Shown here: positions 1 through 11,640 of the stretch, piece after piece
How the letters are laid out: each line of letters starts with the position of its first letter
How positions within the stretch are numbered: the first letter of the stretch is position 1
DNA from: Nymphaea colorata
Taxonomy: Eukaryota > Streptophyta > Magnoliopsida > Nymphaeales > Nymphaeaceae
Length of the DNA: 64,000 nucleotides
NCBI RefSeq assembly: GCF_008831285.2
Contig: NC_045146.1
Location: 19,335,149-19,399,148, forward strand
Direction of reading: 5' to 3'
The notes under the pieces: model-generated
Seen by the model: only the letters and a program-made list of their open reading frames with translations
Told to the model about the DNA's origin: nothing
Databases searched by the model: none
Program-made: the position numbers and the translations under genes

Positions 1-728
1 CAAGGGATAGAAGGGATGACTTCTTATTTTTAGTTCTTCCAGAGATCTGTGTCACTTGCCATATATATATATATATATATATATAGAATTTTCAGAAACA
101 ACAAAATTAGCAATTGACCAGCGATGGTTCTACCAATAATTCAACAAAAGAAGAGCAAATTATCCATTGCCACACCTGCACCTGAGTCATATCAACTCTA
201 ATTTGACAGCTTCTTTAAAGTTACTTAGGGACGTACTTTTCTTCGTTTTCCTTTTATCTCCAAATGGTTTTCTTTTCTTTTCTTTTTTGGGTCTTCCCTT
301 TTTCTTAATTTTTTCCCTCCATTTTCTTTTGTTTCAATTTCATAAAGAAGATTTTAATTTGCTGCACCTGTGCCCAAGTTTTTTTCAAAAAAGTTGCGCC
401 AGGACCCTTGTAACATAGGTGTTATGTAAAACGTTCTTGGTGTCAAAATTAACATGTCAAAATCCTACTTAAAAAATAATCGAAACACTGAACACAAGCC
501 ATTAAGGAGAAATAGAGAGCGCTTGCAATCAAGGTTACCAATATTATTCTCAACAATTTCATAGGAAGGTTTTCCTCAGGAGTTTCTTTTCCTTCTAGAG
601 ATGGGTTCTGAGATTTTTGGACAAGTAAAATTCATCTGTAGAATTAAACTACAACAAGCAGCTCATAAACTGGCTGCTAGATGCAAATAGGTGAGTGAGT
701 TCGTGCGGACAGGCTTAAGAAAAGCAAC
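1..728. other. Intron or downstream ATM DNA, nothing coding seen
   Basis: This stretch follows the last visible ATM exon. It holds a TA microsatellite at 61-85 and AT-rich DNA. I looked on the minus strand for the next ATM exon, which should lead into the kinase domain, and found none. The remaining exons must lie to the left of the window. Confidence 0.6.
61..85. repeat. (TA)n microsatellite
   Basis: About 25 bases of uninterrupted alternating A and T. Confidence 0.9.
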
Positions 729-869
729 CTGTTGAATTTTAGCTCCATGGTAGGAAGACAGCTCATTTAACAGATTCTCTGCTGCATGCTTCTTCTCCAA
801 GTCAATCACAAATGAGTTTTTACTTCGCTGCTTGTCTTTGACACGATCCCCATTTGCTAAAGCCAGAAG
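729..869 (-). CDS. ATM: ATM exon 36: end of FAT, approach to kinase
   Basis: Forty-seven codons, phase 0 at both ends. The product begins LLALANGDRVKDKQRSKNSF and ends with SSYHGAKIQQ. It matches the ATM segment right after the FAT domain (human counterpart begins ILALANANRDEF). The acceptor is CAG at 870-872 and the donor is AG|GTTGCT. It is the last exon seen at the left edge. Confidence 0.93.
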
Positions 870-1088
870 CTGTTCAGACAATGAAAGGTAGATTGAGAAA
901 ATGGATCTTTTAGAATAACAAAATCTAAAGTTACCAAAGGTGTTAATCAAAAGAAATAGAGAACGAGCAGTTGCAATGTTGATAAAACTCATGAGCAGGC
1001 AAGGTCTGAAGAATAAACATTCATACAATACAGCGGCTTCCTCATGCATCCAATCTGAGCAACTAGTAGACAGCATAAGCTAACTAAC

Positions 1089-1151
1089 CTGAAAGATTGT
1101 ATGATATGGATGATCTATGGTCATTTTCTTCACAAGGGATATCAAAGCAAG
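1089..1151 (-). CDS. ATM: ATM exon 35
   Basis: Twenty-one codons, LALISLVKKMTIDHPYHTIF plus Q, phase 0. It matches the ATM 'MDHPHHTLF' block. The acceptor TTTGCAG follows a GC-donor intron; the donor is CAG|GTTAGT. Confidence 0.93.
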
Positions 1152-1233
1152 CTGCAAAGGACAATAATAATCTGCAATCAGAAAATTTCCCCACCCTCCG
1201 GAAATTGAAACATACTCAATTGAATATTTATGC

Positions 1234-1323
1234 CTGAAAGGTTGGCAAGCCGTTCCCCTCCTTCAGGCTGCCCATTCTTGATGCAATTTGGTACACTAAT
1301 GGAATAAATTTATATGACTGAAC
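1234..1323 (-). CDS. ATM: ATM exon 34, followed by a GC donor
   Basis: Thirty codons beginning VQSYKFIPLVYQIASRMG and ending LPTFQ, phase 0. It matches the ATM block KFLPLMYQLAARMG. The next bases are GCATAA, so the intron begins with GC rather than GT. No GT in frame before the stop gives a usable alternative, and the join FQ|LALISLV keeps the family's spacing. Confidence 0.88.
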
Positions 1324-1494
1324 CTGAAATAGTTAAGAGCATTTATAAAGTGATTTGCAACCACAATAGCATTAAAACTCAAACATGAGTACCACAAAGT
1401 AAAGCAAGTAACTTAAATCCTCGGCCTGCTTTGGCCTATTCCCAGCTAAGTTTTTCATTAGAAATAATATCATCGAAGTACAAGAACATAGTAC

Positions 1495-1575
1495 CTCTTT
1501 AACTGCACCAGTCATAGCCTTGATAACATTCTGGTCAGACCACAGACTGAACCACAAGGAAATAAGTCGGAAGAC
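1495..1575 (-). CDS. ATM: ATM exon 33
   Basis: Twenty-seven codons, VFRLISLWFSLWSDQN through AMTGAVKE, phase 0. It matches the conserved ATM block VFRLCSLW near the end of the FAT domain. The acceptor is TTCAG and the donor GAG|GTACTA. Confidence 0.93.
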
Positions 1576-3806
1576 CTGAAAAAAACTTGCATCACTGTAA
1601 TGAGTAGTGTTATGTGAACATCATGGCAGCGCTGGTAAGCTGGTGACATTAACTAACTAAGATAATTAGGTTACCAGACAATCCGAAAGAGACATTTGTT
1701 GAACCAAGGGCAAAGAGTGAACATCATGTAGTCATACTCCCCCACCACAAAACCACCACCCCCTCCCCCAACCCCCAACCCCCCAACACCCCAAAACCAA
1801 TCTTTTTCAACATGAAGGTGCTTTTGATGCAGTCTTTGGCAGGCTAAAACATAGTGCTGGAAGTGAATAATGAAAGGTGAGACAGAACACATAATGAAAA
1901 AAACTAGTATTAGACAATGTTCTGTTGAATTTCTGATCTAACCAAAGCCAGAAGTGGTTTCTTCCATGTGTCCTTGTGATGCAGATTTAATCATGCTCTG
2001 AGCTACTAAAAAGCACAAGGTGCTCAAGATATAGCTACCATGAGCCAGTGAAAAGCAGATTCACTAACACCATTAAGCATTAGGCTGATTGTTTTTTATT
2101 TTGCAAACAAATTAACATGGAGAATTGCACTCATGATGTGATGATTGATACTTGACTGATCAAAATGGCCTTTCCTTAACCAAGTGTAGCAACTCACTTT
2201 CTTTTAACCATGCCAGTGGAATTTTTGTTGCAATTATCCCTATGATGGCTGAGTCATCGTTGTAGTGGGAAAACTTCTCTTAACACAAACTGCTCTTGGA
2301 ATCAAATTCCTTCATCTAAGGGACAACAGAAATATATGACAAAGCATGGCTAATCTTTATAACTTTGCAGCATAAGAGGGTAAGCTGCATCCCAATGGCA
2401 CTCCATTTTGACACCCTGTTCCATGTTGCCTTAAAATCTATGTCACATGAGTGCAGGGTGCGGTCTCCGGTGCTGGTGCGAATGCCGGTGCCGGGGCAAC
2501 GTATCCCAAAAAATTTGGGTGCGAGGATGCGGCGAGGGTGTATATATATAATATATCTAGTATATATATATATATATATATATAAATGTATGCATTCATA
2601 ATATATATAATTTTAGCTTGTTTCTTAGCTTAATCTGTCCTTTTTTTTTACTTTTTATTACTATACATAAAGAAAGAAAGGGACAGGGAGAAGAAAAAAA
2701 ATGGAAAATATTTTGAACTTGCATAAGAAAAGACATGGTTCGGGTGCGTGTCGGAGCAGCACCAGCACCAGTGTCGTGTCGACATGGGTGCGGCCCCTTT
2801 TTTGAAGAGTCGTGTGACATAGCTTAAAATAGAAATTGAATAGGAACTTAGTACAAAAAAACTTTCCCCATACCATTGATGTAGATTGGGTGTGAAGCAA
2901 TTTTAAAAAACTTCAGTGCAGATATATATATACACACACACACACATGCACACAATATACCATCTCAACACTCATAGAAGTTTATAAGGATAAGACGAGA
3001 ACACCCTTGGGGCTTACCAAGTTGAAAGAATACCAAAAGGTTTTGGAGACTTGGTTAAACTTAACCAAGTCCAAAACTGGACCAAAAATGGCATAGGGGT
3101 GTTGGACGCCTCTGAGGCATGCCCCGTGTTTGCACCCATGTATTGAAGGTTTAACACTGATGTGTCTCACTTATAGCTGTATGACATACCTTTCTGGCCA
3201 TCATAGGCCTATCAACAATCAGTGCCATATCGCCAGTCTTCTATAGCAGGACTAGGACCAAGGACCCCATGAAATGGTCATGGGTGCACAAGCCGAACAA
3301 AGTTGTCAGCATGTATTGAGAACCATGTTCAGTTGATAAGAATGAGAAGTAGCTTCTTCAATTGAACTGATCCCTTTAATTCTTCATGCCCACAGCATAT
3401 CGTAAGCTACATTCCCATTTCACTTTCTTTGTCAAGGTAGAATTCTCTAGTTCAGAGCGACAGTAACACAAGGGAGACTCTAATTCAAAAGGACAGCCAG
3501 GGGACAACTATTTGAAAGCATGAAAGTGAACGAGACAACAAACTCACAATGTGATGGAGACCTGGATGCACTAGAACAAAGAAGATAAAAAGGAAAAAAC
3601 AGCAACTAACATATGTGAAGAACATAGACAGCACACCTTTTTCACAGAAGGAACTCACAGCACAGATGGATGCAATGATGTAGAGTCTCACAATGAACAT
3701 AAAAAATCTCACGATTATTAAAGAAGAAACAACTATTAAGACTTCCCAAGACGCATTAATATTTATGTGCCACAGAAAAGCAACAGGAAAAGAAAGAAAA
3801 TATTAC
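1576..3806 (-). other. Intron 32-33 with an hAT-like MITE
   Basis: The only defined content is the short inverted-repeat element at 2438-2822. A C-rich run near 1740-1790 and a CA repeat near 2931-2945 are low-complexity sequence. No exon fits here, because exon 32 joins exon 33 directly in phase. Confidence 0.7.
2438..2822. mobile_element. hAT-like MITE with perfect 8-bp target duplication
   Basis: The ends are inverted copies, CTATGTCACA at the left and TGTGACATAG at the right. They are flanked by identical 8-bp duplications, CTTAAAAT at 2430-2437 and 2823-2830. An 8-bp duplication is the hAT signature. The 385-bp interior has subterminal GGTGC-type motifs and a TA run, and no coding capacity. 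The same ends occur at 12890-13703 and 20511-21370. Confidence 0.88.
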
Positions 3807-3890
3807 CACTCTCATATCATATTTATCTCCAACAACCAAACAACGTTTGTACCCCTCTAATGCCAAGTTCAAGAAATTATCCCTGTCATC
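3807..3890 (-). CDS. ATM: ATM exon 32
   Basis: Twenty-eight codons, DDRDNFLNLALEGYKRC through GDKYDMRV, phase 0. It corresponds to the plant ATM block 'DRDNFLKLALEGYKRCL', which precedes VFRLISLW. The acceptor is AACAG and the donor GTG|GTAATA. Confidence 0.92.
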
Positions 3891-5848
3891 CTGTTAAAAG
3901 GAATAGAAGGAATGCTTTACAATATCACAATAACTTGATTTGCACATGGAAAAGAAATATAGCACATTTTAGGAAGTAGAGCAACAGTCACAGACCCCTT
4001 TTGACTCAAAAAAGAGAGAAAATCACATGCAAGATGGTATAAACAGCATTTAAGATTGCTACATCAAGAAACTAATGAATTAAAATCCCTAATTACACCA
4101 AATATTTAACAGAAAAAACGTCAAAACAATTGTACAATGCATGTGAAGCAAGAATACCAGAAGGAACATGAACAATGTGGGTTTACAGCAGGGTCATTTA
4201 AAAGCCAAGAACTACGTTGTAAATCTAATAAAAAGTCGGTACATCTGGAGAGGTTAAGCCAATAACCACTCAGACACTATCATTTTTTCTTCAATGATCA
4301 TCCTTTTTTTTTTTGTAAAAGAAATAAGGTATCACCTTTCTCTACCAAAACTAAATGCAAAGCCATAGCCACTACTACCCTGATCATAACCATATTTTTG
4401 AACAAGGGAGAGCGAGAAAGCGATCCTAAACATGTGCATTAGGCAACAAGCTTATCAATCAAATGGACTTGGAAATTGTCACACTAAAAGCAATTCATTT
4501 TAAAGTCAAAATCCCTTTTTTGCCTAGCCAATCTCACTAGCGCATTAGTCCTATTTGGGGAAACAGAATGAGGAATTTGATTGCACTATGATAATAAAAA
4601 GAGGAATGTCTTGAACTTCTTTATACACTGTGCCTTTCACACAAGGAGAGCTGGCCAAAGGAGGAATGTGAGGGGCCATGTACTTTTTTTTTTTCTTCCA
4701 GAAAATGAATATCCATTGTCATCTTGGAAGGCTAGGGGTTATAGCCAATGGCACCAAAGCAGCGTTTGATCCAATGCTTTGTCCTTGTACTGAAAAAGGA
4801 AATAAATTTTTTTTCTTACAGAAATGGACAGAAGGGTTCCCCGGGATTTTTTTTCTTTGGATTTTGCGAATAATTTTTTGTATTCATTGACAAATCACAG
4901 ATCGGAAGTGATAAGGAACTTTCAAATCAGTTTTGATTCTTCATCGGGTCCTTTCTCTTTGGAAATTCATTCATAGGGTCCTTGGAGAATCATTATAAGG
5001 CATCACTAAAAGAAGTATTATTCAATTTTCTTAGCTTTACATTTGGCCCAATGACACAAGTTGAAAAGCTTCCCCATGGCATGTAATCAATTTGAACTCT
5101 GGCATGAAATAACCTGACCCAGCCCAGTTTGTCAAAGAAAAATCTTTTGTTAGTCGACTAGGACAAACTACCGAAACAAGTCCCTCATTGTTTTACTACT
5201 CGACAAACTCTCTATGATGCCACCGTAAGTTTGAGGGGAAGTGCTGAGATTCATGTAGTTCAGTTACTTTTTATACATGTACATATATACATATACTTTC
5301 TTTTTCTTTTTCATGTTCTATAAATTTCTTATACATCTTTTATTTTGCTTCTATTTTTCTATCATTGAGAATGGTCTGATCATTGCCTCTGACCAGCTAG
5401 TCATTCAGCCATAGGGAATGGCCTAATGGCTGGCCTCAATTCACTGTCCCGCATATGTTTGGGGCCTCCATCCCCTTTAAATTATTCACTTTTTGAGCAA
5501 TTTCAAGATAAATGAAGCATTGAAGCTTACAACCTGTTTTTTATGCCATGTACAGCTTCTGTGAAGTGTCTTCTGCATTGAAAGTCCTCTTATGTTTTGA
5601 ATCATTTTTTTCTAGAGATTCTTGATTTTGGGCCCATGAGGAGCTTGTCAAGTTGGATTTCTCTATATATTTCACATGTTCAATATTTTATCACAGAAAT
5701 TTGTTTGTAATTCATAGTTTCTTGCCAACACACATAGAGACTTTTGGCCTAGTTCATGTTATAAAGAACAAATGATAAGCATGTTAAGGTAGTAACGAAC
5801 AATGAGAAACAACAGCATATGTCCGCACTAGTATGATTTTCTACGCAC
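3891..5848 (-). other. Intron 31-32, nothing recognised
   Basis: AT-rich intronic DNA of about 2 kb. I see no exon that fits and no element with clear ends. Confidence 0.6.
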
Positions 5849-5932
5849 CTTCAATTTGTTGGCCTCCTCTGCGTCCATTGCAAGTTGTTTTTGCAAGTCT
5901 TGTATTTTTACTGAACAATCAATTTTTTCTCC
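5849..5932 (-). CDS. ATM: ATM exon 31
   Basis: Twenty-eight codons, GEKIDCSVKIQDLQKQL through EEANKLK, phase 0. It matches plant ATM 'DCSIKIQELKKQLTMDKEEA' and is probably helical. The acceptor is ACTAG and the donor AAG|GTGCGT. Confidence 0.92.
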
Positions 5933-6016
5933 CTAGTACAGAACAGACTAGGAACAATATGATGGAACCATAATATGGGAAAGAAGGTAAAAGATGCAAA
6001 TAACAAAAGAACTTAC

Positions 6017-6064
6017 CTTTGTCAGACTCTTTAGTCTTTTAATAAGAGCCTCCAACTCCTTAGC
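6017..6064 (-). CDS. ATM: ATM exon 30
   Basis: A 48-bp exon, phase 0, coding AKELEALIKRLKSLTK, a helical stretch of the FAT domain. The acceptor is GCTAG and the donor AAG|GTAAGT. Confidence 0.92.
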
Positions 6065-6134
6065 CTAGCATGAATCCATATATAATTTAGAAGTGCTTAA
6101 ACAATGACATAAAAAAAAAAAATTGTATGGACAC

Positions 6135-6336
6135 CTTATGCCTTCTTAGTCTCATAGCTGCTTGCCATTCGCTTGAGCAAAGCCTTTCTTCACAACCTCT
6201 AAATAAAGTATCAGCATAGTGGGCAAGCTGGAAATTAGCTTGACATTGTCGAGCCATGTTCTTCTCCTCGTTACAGGAATTAAGCTCACTGAGGTCAACA
6301 GCTCGCTTAAGGTATTGCTCCAAGATTGTTCTTGAG
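6135..6336 (-). CDS. ATM: ATM exon 29
   Basis: 202 bp. One base completes an Asn codon begun in exon 28, then 67 codons follow: SRTILEQYLKRAVDLSE through AAMRLRRHK. The block QANFQLAHYADTLFRGCEER matches the ATM FAT motif (human LARFSDTQYQRI). The donor is AAG|GTGTCC. Confidence 0.94.
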
Positions 6337-6462
6337 CTACAATGATGGAAAATATACGTAAAGAAAACTCTTCAATCTTTTATGAAAAAAATTTTAATGA
6401 ACAGTGAAAAAGCAAGGCCCAGATGGAGAAGACATCTAGCAAAACAGTCAGTCACAAGTTAC

Positions 6463-6614
6463 TTGGTAGATCTGGTTTCTGCAAGCCACTTCCCAGTGAG
6501 ACGAAATACATCACAAGCTTCATTCCTTAAATGATAATGCTGCAAGATATATCTAGCAAGATTAATAGCAAAATCATGTTGGCCTTGTGCACGTAGTAGT
6601 TTAGCCTCTTCCAT
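6463..6614 (-). CDS. ATM: ATM exon 28
   Basis: 152 bp, starting in phase 0 with MEEAKLLRAQGQHDFAIN and ending TGKWLAETRST plus two bases. It matches the ATM region around human 'GNWLAETCLENPAVI'. The acceptor is GACAG and the donor AA|GTAACT. Confidence 0.93.
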
Positions 6615-6715
6615 CTGTCATGGTATTGGCAGACTCAAGTCAATCACATATAAAATGTGTATACACCATATAGCAATGCCTAAAGAAAGATCACAAACAA
6701 CTGTGCTTGTTATAC

Positions 6716-6814
6716 CCTTCCAAGAGAGCATATGTTTTGACTTTCAGCTTCCAATTCTGCAGTAAGAACCTTAAACTCCTGCAGTGCTGAAGTTGCTAAG
6801 GAAAATCTACCACC
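6716..6814 (-). CDS. ATM: ATM exon 27
   Basis: Thirty-three codons, GGRFSLATSALQEFKVL through ICSLGR, phase 0. It matches plant ATM 'RFSHAAASLHEFKFL'. The acceptor is TCCAG and the donor AGG|GTATAA. Confidence 0.92.
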
Positions 6815-6899
6815 CTGGAGCCAACATACATAACACATAAGTTGTAGTTAAAGCCAAAGGATCTGAACATGATCAAAACGAGTGTCACACAGCTACAAC

Positions 6900-7064
6900 C
6901 TTGCGAAAAATGGAAGCAGATTGGAGAAGATGTTCCATTGTACTGCTCCGGCAATTCAAAATCTGCAACAGCACTCGTCTAAAAGATATAAATGGCTCAA
7001 GTAGGTCTTGATGCAGCTGTGTTTGCTTTACAATAAGTTTCCAATCCTTGTTCAGCCATTCCAA
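6900..7064 (-). CDS. ATM: ATM exon 26
   Basis: Fifty-five codons, LEWLNKDWKLIVKQTQ through LQSASIFRK, phase 0. It contains LLEPFISFRRVLLQIL, one of the best-conserved plant ATM FAT blocks. The intron before it (7065-15866) is 8.8 kb and holds two copia elements. Confidence 0.94.
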
Positions 7065-7332
7065 CTGCAAAATCCACATACTAAATCAACAGGAGGTTTG
7101 TATTCGACTATTCGTACTTGTACAAAAGAAGTTAAAGCACAAAGTGGTTCTTCTAATTGCCCAGGCATAAAAGTATCATAACACCAAATTTGAAACAAAA
7201 ATGACAAAAACCTGTAGCTCCAAAAAAGTTACAAGACAGAGCTTTCTAATGAAATAATGGTCAAATGGACATGCCAAATAGATGCCATTTAACATGGCTC
7301 AAATGTGGGTGGCAAAACTTTCAAGATCAAAC

Positions 7333-8923
7333 TGTTAGAATGTATGTATTCCTATCTATATATATATATATATATATCTATATGTATGCATATTACATAT
7401 ATTAGTGTGCTAATATATGTCTTATATATATATAGTTTAGGGTACATAGGTCGTGTCTGTAATTTTCTCTTTTTTTTTTGGTACTTTTTCTTTTCTTTTG
7501 TTTTCACTATTTTTTATTATAAAAGGGGAGAACTAGCTGTTGGATCAGTCTCCAACGGCTAGATTTCTAGCCATTGGAGATGGCCCAACAGCCATCTCCC
7601 TCTTCCTCTCTTCCTTTCCTTCTACTATAAATAAGGGACTGTTGTCCCTTGTTTGTTCATGGCTTTTTAGCCTCTTCTTGTATATCTTGTTGGGTTTAAT
7701 ATATATGTTCTCTTTTCCTCAAGGTTGAGGTTTATTGTGTGTTACTTATTGAAGTTATTGGAAGCCACAAGAGTGTATCTCTTGAAGCACTTACCTTGTC
7801 AAGTTTTGGGCCTGATTTACATGGTATCAGAGCCCTGTTTTGGTTCTTTGACTTGCTGCCTTTCAAAGATTGAAGAATCAGCTCGTACTGTCCCTTTGGA
7901 GTTGTGAAGCACACCAAGTGTTCGATATATTGTTGGCTGCGGTTTGGTTCAAGAAGGTGCTGTTCTCCTTGCTGGTTCTTGGCAAGTATTTCTTGTGGGT
8001 TGAAGGTAATCGTCGTGACAGGTTTGAGCTTATCATATCAAGCTTCCGTGGCTGCTGAAATTGTGACTGTTGTTTTATTGTTGCTGTGATTTTTTTCACG
8101 TAGTGGTGCTTTCTTCACGTGGCAGTTGTAAGTGGACTTTCCTTGTTGACTGTGCTCAATGGATAACAAAGTCTCTTCTCTTCCATTTTCCAAACTTTCG
8201 TCAACAAACTATATCCAATGAGCTAGAACTATGGAACATTTCATTCGTAGAAAAAGCCTTTGGGGACTAGTTGATGGAACAAAAATTGAACCACAACTAG
8301 TCTTAACAAGAGTTGTTGATGGAAGGGTTGTAGAATTGGATAGAATGGGAAAAGAGAAAGTTGTGGCTGAATATAATAAGAAATGGGAAGAATGGAGTGT
8401 AAGTCATCACAAGATTATCACATGGATATTGACTTGTGCTGACAATGCTACTAGTGGGCAGATTTCTAAATTAAATTCTGCCCAAGAAACTTGAGAATAT
8501 CTAAAGAAAACTCATTCCATGAGATATGTTGCTTATATGCATAATATTCAACTCAAGGTTCACAATCTTCAACAAGAAGATAGATCCATTAAAGATTATG
8601 TGGCTGAAATGGATCAATTGTATGATGAATTAAGCATCTTTGAACCACATTGGGTTGATGCACAAGATCTTATACTTAGAGAAAAGCAAATCCAATGTGA
8701 CAAGTTTTATAAGTTTGTCATAGGCCTTAGACCCGAATTTGATGGTGTTAAAACCTCTTTCCTCCATCGGTCTAAAACATCATCTATGAATGAGGCTATT
8801 GTGAAACTTCAAATGGAAGAAAATCGACTTTGTCTTGATAGAGAGAAAGCCAACAATGTTCTTGCCACATCTAGGCCGGGGGCTAATCTTGTAATTTGTT
8901 ATCTTACCCTAATTCTCATTTAA
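7333..8923 (+). mobile_element. Truncated Ty1/copia: 5' LTR plus partial gag
   Basis: A probable 5' LTR runs from 7333 (TGTTAGAATG) to 7821, with a TATA-like TATAAAAGG near 7518. A perfect primer site TGGTATCAGAGC follows at 7822-7833. After it comes a gag-like region. No protease, integrase, reverse transcriptase or matching 3' LTR was found before the next element at 9244, so this is a 5' fragment. The left LTR edge is inferred from the TG start only. Confidence 0.7.
8231..8923 (+). pseudogene. copia gag fragment, broken by an in-frame stop
   Basis: The two open segments read MEHFIRRKSLWGLVDGT... and MRYVAYMHNIQLKVHNLQ..., with a TGA stop near 8492 where the family has Trp (QETWEYL). The layout is that of the plant copia gag/UBN2 family: W-[LV]-x-H-x-I followed by L...SIKDYVAEMDQLYDEL and a GLRPEFDGVKTSFL block. 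There is no zinc knuckle, so the C-terminal half is missing. The sequence after 8923 shows no recognisable gag. Confidence 0.8.
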
Positions 8924-9238
8924 CGTGAGAATAGGGCCGACTATTGGAACAACGAACAGAATTTACTCTCTCTCACTTGCTCTCAACCTCTTCTCCTCTC
9001 CCTTCTTGCTTCCAGCAACAGAAAGAAAGATAATGAAGCATACCAACTGAAATTTCTGATTTGCTTTTTTTTTTTTCACAACCTGACACTGTTGGTCAAG
9101 GTCAATGTGCCAGAATAGACACTTGAACCATGTGCCCTTTTGTTATAAAGAACATAACTTTTGAGGCTAAAACATATTTTGAAATTTCTACATAGTTAAT
9201 TGTCAAACTTCTAGGAAGCCTAAAAAACCTGCATCATG
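8924..9238. other. Intronic DNA between two copia elements
   Basis: A CT-rich patch at about 8965-9020 resembles an LTR or leader remnant; the rest is AT-rich with no coding signal. The last bases, CCAAG at 9239-9243, are the target duplication of the next element. Confidence 0.5.
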
Positions 9239-9243
9239 CCAAG

Positions 9244-9417
9244 TGTTAAAGAGGGTTTTTGCAATATTAGAAAGTTAGAGAGTAGGTCTTTAAATATTTT
9301 CTTATACTTGTTGGACTGTTTTTGTAATTTCTGTACCACCAGCCCTAATCTCTTTAACTTGAGATTAGGGTTATGTTAATGAGGATTCTTTTGGGCTCTC
9401 TCTCTCTCATCGTAACA
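9244..9417 (+). repeat. 5' LTR of copia element A
   Basis: 174 bp, starting TGTTAAAGAG and ending CGTAACA, followed directly by the primer site. It differs from the 3' LTR at only a handful of positions. Confidence 0.94.
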
Positions 9418-10361
9418 TGGTATCAAAGCCTTCTCCGGAGTCTACAGCCAAGTGAGTTCTTCGGCGACCTCTTCCTCCCTCTTCTCATCGTGCATCTCTA
9501 TTCCCTCTTATCACCCAATAAGGAGACGGTAAGAGAATAGAGGTTGGGTGAGCTGCGTGGAGAAGGGCCCGATCACGCCGATGTGGAAGGCGTGATCAGA
9601 TTCCTAAGTGGATCTCGTGGATGTTACTGCTGTTCAGATTTTTACGTTGACCGTGAAGGGCTGAGTCAAACGTTGACGTGAGAAGCTGCCATTTGTGGAG
9701 TCAATCTGCCTGTTATGGATGAAGTTTGACGTGAGGAGCAGGATGATCTACAGATTGTGGATGTGAAACCTCAGATCGTGTGGAGCAGAGTTGATCTGCT
9801 GATCTTGGAGGCTGTTTTAGCCTTGTTCTTGTCGTGGATGGTGCGACTGAAAGCAGAGCAGCAACAGTCTGCTGTAATATGCAGAAATCAGCAGCAGTCT
9901 TTTGGAAGTTTGTACGTGGGCCAGCAACAATCTTCTGCAATCAACAGTCTGCTGTAATATGCAGAAATCAGCAGTAGTCTCTCTGGTCGTGGATGCAGTT
10001 TCTGGCATGATCAGAGTATGTTGGTCGTGTGTGATGATTAGAACTTTGTTGCAGAATTGATATGCCATATGTGAAGTCATCGGCTGTTTATGTGGAGCAA
10101 AATTGTGTTGTGCTAGGTGTGTGTGTTGTCGTATGTGAGACAAATAGAAGTGGAGCTGCTACAATCATCAGCTAAAAGTGGAGTAAACTGGTATCTTACC
10201 GTGATTTAGATCTAGTGATTACAAATCCCTATTTGTTGCCCATCCTATCAAATTTTTTTTTTCTCCTGCGGTGGTGCGTGAAGATACTTTTCTCCATTGT
10301 TGTTGCTACTGCGTCTTATACCTACATATATTGTGCGTCAAATTCTGTTTGGGAGTTTACT

Positions 10362-10979
10362 ATGGCTGGAAATCCCGTCTCATATGGAAATCCCTCAAGG
10401 GCGACAAGATCTATAGTTGAGTCTTCTACTGCTCCTCCTATATCCATGTCATATTCCCTTAACTTAAATAAGGATGAATATGATCTTGTTCTTGCTCAGA
10501 GATCTGCCTCTACATTTGCCAATACTGCTGTAATAGACTCAGCCCTCTCTGTTGGTGCTCCCACTGATAATATGATGTGGATGAAAGATTCTGGCGCCTC
10601 AAGGCACTGTTGTAATCAACCACAGAAGTTTTCATCATTAATCAGATTCTCTACAGCACATGTCAGATTGGCTGATGGCAAGTTGTCTCCTATTTTGGGT
10701 AGCGGGGATATCTACCTCCCACACTTAGGCACTATTACACATGTGTCATATGCTCCTCAGTTTCCTGTTAATTTGTTATCTGTTAAGAAGCTGGCTATTA
10801 ACTTACAGTGTAGAGTCATTTTTTATCCTGGTTTATGTTCTTTTCAGGACTTACCAACTGGGAAGATGATTGGTGGCGGTTATGAGCGTGAGGATCTCTA
10901 CTTCCTGTCTGTCCCAATAGATGTTGATGCATCTTCACTCCCTTCGAGGACTCCTTCTTATGTGATGCTTGCCAATTAG
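10362..10979 (+). pseudogene. Element A: gag remnant fused to protease
   Basis: An open frame of 205 codons starts MAGNPVSYGNPSRATRS at the normal gag start position but reaches the protease within about 115 residues. The usual 300-residue gag core and zinc knuckle are therefore deleted. The aspartic protease motif is present as DSGASRHCC, followed by VRLADGKLSPILGSGDIYLP and PVNLLSVKKLA, the copia protease and pre-integrase layout. It ends at a TAG. Confidence 0.85.
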
Positions 10980-11640
10980 GTTAGCATACACAAAGTAGCT
11001 TTCCTTCGAGTCAGAATCCTTCTAGTGAAAGTCTGTTTGATCTCCTTCATATGGATGTGTGAGGTCCTAGTCGTGTTCCTTCTCGCTCGCGTTTTCGATA
11101 TTATCTTGTTTTAGTTGATGATTTTACCAAAGTCAATTGGGTATTCTTGTTATGGGAAAGATCTGAAGTCATATGTATTATTCAAAAATTTGTCAACGAA
11201 ATACAAACTCAGTTTGGCTTCCTTGTCAAAAATATTCGCATTGATAATACTCTTGAATTCAAGTCTTCCATTCTACTTCAATTTTATGCCAATCATAGAA
11301 TTCGACCTCAATTTACTTGTCCTCACACATCCCAACAAAATGGTGTCGCCGAACGCAAACATCGGAAACTCCTAAATGTGGCTCGCACCCTCATGCTGCA
11401 TTCTCACGTACCTGCCTACTTTTGGGGTGATGTTGTTCTTACTGCATGCTATCTCATTAACAGATTACCCTCATCAACCATCCAAGAACGTATTCCCATT
11501 CAAATTTTATATCCAGATCGATCATTATTTCATATACCTCCCAAAGCATTGGATGGACCTGCTTTGCGCATATCCTAAGCCCAAACAAAAACATACTTGC
11601 TGCCCAAGCTGTCAAATGTGTATTCATTGGCTAATCTATT
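10980..11640 (+). pseudogene. Element A: broken integrase
   Basis: Recognisable pieces are HMDV-stop-GP (the family has DVWGP), YYLVLVDDFTKVNWVFLL, NIRIDNTLEFKS and SQQNGVAERKHRKLLNVART. The catalytic core Asp residues of the DDE triad can be recognised, and so can the Glu in the AERKH block. Stops and frame changes, including a TGA near 11061, break the frame. Confidence 0.82.

Noticed and set aside
8924-9243. Possible 3' LTR of the truncated copia at 7333
   Set aside because: No stretch here matches its 5' LTR; only a CT-rich patch is seen.
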